From: Lachnospiraceae bacterium
Lineage (GTDB): Bacteria; Bacillota_A; Clostridia; Lachnospirales; Lachnospiraceae
Assembly (NCBI GenBank): GCA_003446335.1
Contig: DMAZ01000088.1
Coordinates: 1 to 6,768, forward strand
DNA: 6,768 bases
Direction of reading: 5' to 3'
How positions within the stretch are numbered: position 1 is the first letter of the stretch; each line of letters opens with the position of its first letter. The notes beneath the pieces were generated by a model. The model was not told the DNA's origin. It saw only the letters and a program-made list of their open reading frames with translations, and did no database searches. Of the stretch, positions 6,029-6,768 are shown piece by piece. Position numbers and translations under genes: made by a program.

Positions 6029-6033
6029 CCTCC
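6029..6033 (-). promoter_or_regulatory. Ribosome binding site that sets the mtnA start
   Basis: The minus strand reads GGAGG, 10 bases before the ATG at 6018. Together with the promoter just upstream it rules out the upstream in-frame ATG at 6096. Confidence 0.75.
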
Positions 6034-6067
6034 ATATGTCAGTTTGAAAACATTTGTTCGAATTTTA

Positions 6068-6096
6068 ATTATAACATTTTTCAGGAGAGAAAACAA
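6068..6096 (-). promoter_or_regulatory. Sigma-A-type promoter of mtnA-deoD
   Basis: The minus strand has TTGTTT (6096-6091), a 17-base spacer, and a perfect TATAAT (6073-6068) preceded by an extended -10 TG (TGTTATAAT). Transcription should begin near 6061, leaving a leader of about 43 bases. That is too short for a SAM (S-box) riboswitch, so the regulation known for mtnA genes in Bacillus is not apparent here. Confidence 0.8.
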
Positions 6097-6130
6097 TATT
6101 TTCCGGCAAATGTATCATTTTCCGCACAGC

Positions 6131-6176
6131 AAAATCAAGAAGACCGATACCCGGGCAGATCACCCGGACATCGGTC
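6131..6176 (-). terminator. Rho-independent terminator after the HAAS-like gene
   Basis: Outer arms GACCGAT (6142-6148) and ATCGGTC (6170-6176) and inner arms CCGGG (6151-6155) and CCCGG (6163-6167) form a 12-bp stem with a single 2-base internal mismatch and a 7-base loop. On the minus strand the stem is followed by TTCTTGATTTT. It lies just before the mtnA promoter and separates the two transcription units. Confidence 0.75.
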
Positions 6177-6210
6177 CTCCTCGTTAATGCGCGAACTTTC
6201 GAAGATGGCT

Positions 6211-6224
6211 GAACTTCGAAGTTC
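6211..6224. repeat. 14-bp perfect palindrome with a nearby degenerate copy
   Basis: GAACTTCGAAGTTC is its own reverse complement. A near copy, GAACTTTCGAAG, lies at 6193-6204 with one extra base. Both sit between the stop codon at 6243 and the terminator. They could form a small hairpin in the mRNA or be a dimeric protein-binding site; the sequence does not decide which. Confidence 0.5.
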
Positions 6225-6242
6225 TTATGTTTTTCTGCTTTT

Positions 6243-6734
6243 TCATACTTTACGGTGCCTTCGCGGGAAATGATCATTCTTCCCCATAAGGACGATCTCT
6301 CTGATGAACTGGACCGCCAGAGCCATGGCACACCCGGCAAAAAGCATTCCCACGTTGCTCACAGTGTGAAGGATCAGACCGCTAAGTCCGCAGAAAAGAA
6401 GAACAAAGGATACGATCATAAAAGCACGCAGAACGAGCATCAGCGTATCCGTGCTCCGGACCGCTTCCCGTCTTCTTTCCCTGCGGACTTCTTCCTTTCT
6501 GTTCTTCACCACATAATAGGCGGCCGCTGTCTGATCCGGAGTTCCCAGTTCTCTCAGGATCTCCTGCAGATCCTGACTGTCCGGCATGCGATCCCCGGCG
6601 GCGGATTCCAACATTGCGTATATGTTGTTTTCGAGCCTTGCTTTCGCTTCCTTTCTCTCGTTCCTCGGCAGCTGACAGATCACCAGCTCGACGTATCGAT
6701 CAATTTTTCTTGCAATATAGCTCTTCACTTCCAT
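6243..6734 (-). CDS. HAAS-like small membrane protein
   Basis: Residues 1-75 of this 163-residue protein look like the helical HAAS/DUF1700-type region: a short N-terminal helix, LPRNERKEAKARLENNIYAML, then LQEILRELGTPDQTAAAY. Residues 78-93 are strongly basic. Two transmembrane helices follow at about 97-121 and 126-148, with a basic tail (PRRHRKV). Proteins with this domain are often encoded beside PadR-family repressors and thought to act in membrane-linked regulation. The gene directly upstream is outside the window, so such a partner cannot be confirmed. The start at 6734 is preceded by AGGA at about 10 bases. A strong terminator lies about 70 bases after the stop. The family assignment rests on sequence character and context, so function is uncertain. 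Confidence 0.7.
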   Translation of the reverse strand: MEVKSYIARKIDRYVELVICQLPRNERKEAKARLENNIYAMLESAAGDRMPDSQDLQEILRELGTPDQTAAAYYVVKNRKEEVRRERRREAVRSTDTLMLVLRAFMIVSFVLLFCGLSGLILHTVSNVGMLFAGCAMALAVQFIREIVLMGKNDHFPRRHRKV

Positions 6735-6768
6735 AATTTCTTATCCTATGGATCCTTTCATTCCATTT

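Noticed and set aside
6019..6242. Possible SAM (S-box) riboswitch upstream of mtnA.
   Set aside because: The promoter at 6068-6096 leaves a leader of only about 43 bases. I see no S-box core sequence, and the hairpin further upstream is a terminator of the preceding gene.
6065..6340. Minus-strand 91-codon frame across the end of the HAAS-like gene.
   Set aside because: It overlaps the HAAS-like coding region in another frame and continues through the terminator and the mtnA promoter, so it is not a plausible gene.

Overview
The window looks like chromosomal DNA from an anaerobic Firmicute, most likely a Lachnospiraceae-type clostridium. This rests on protein families: a Cthe_2159-type carbohydrate-binding lipoprotein, a DUF5685 protein beside a Gly/Tyr-rich J-domain protein, a HAAS-type membrane protein, Shine-Dalgarno sites of the AGGAGG type and intrinsic terminators. 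It is inference, since no rRNA or other species marker is present. All six genes of appreciable size lie on the minus strand, so transcription runs from the right edge to the left edge. Long open frames on the plus strand are shadows of these genes. No insertion sequence, phage gene, tRNA, rRNA or CRISPR array was seen.

From right to left: (1) 6734-6243 encodes a small two-helix membrane protein with a HAAS-like N-terminal region, followed by a good hairpin terminator (6131-6176). (2) A clear sigma-A-type promoter (6068-6096) drives mtnA (6018-4948) and then deoD (4927-4196). Together these can phosphorolyse methylthioadenosine- or deoxyadenosine-like nucleosides and isomerise the released sugar 1-phosphate. 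(3) After about 240 bases holding a 9-bp hairpin and a promoter candidate comes a tightly spaced three-gene operon: a membrane-anchored zinc-ribbon protein (3957-3541), a DUF5685 protein (3513-2671) and a J-domain protein with a cysteine-rich C-terminal tail (2636-1818). It ends at a strong terminator (1717-1745). (4) A 264-base spacer with a second terminator-like hairpin leads into a large secreted lipoprotein (1553 to beyond base 1). This is a predicted right-handed beta-helix carbohydrate-binding protein whose C-terminus is cut off by the window edge.

The least understood part is the three-gene operon. The DUF5685 protein carries two Asp-rich motifs, one near residues 102-107 and one near 196-204. 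They resemble the paired metal-diphosphate motifs of squalene/phytoene-synthase-type enzymes. The partner J-protein ends in five cysteines within 14 residues, somewhat like eukaryotic cysteine-string proteins. A lipid- or membrane-linked chaperone module is a testable hypothesis, not a demonstrated function.
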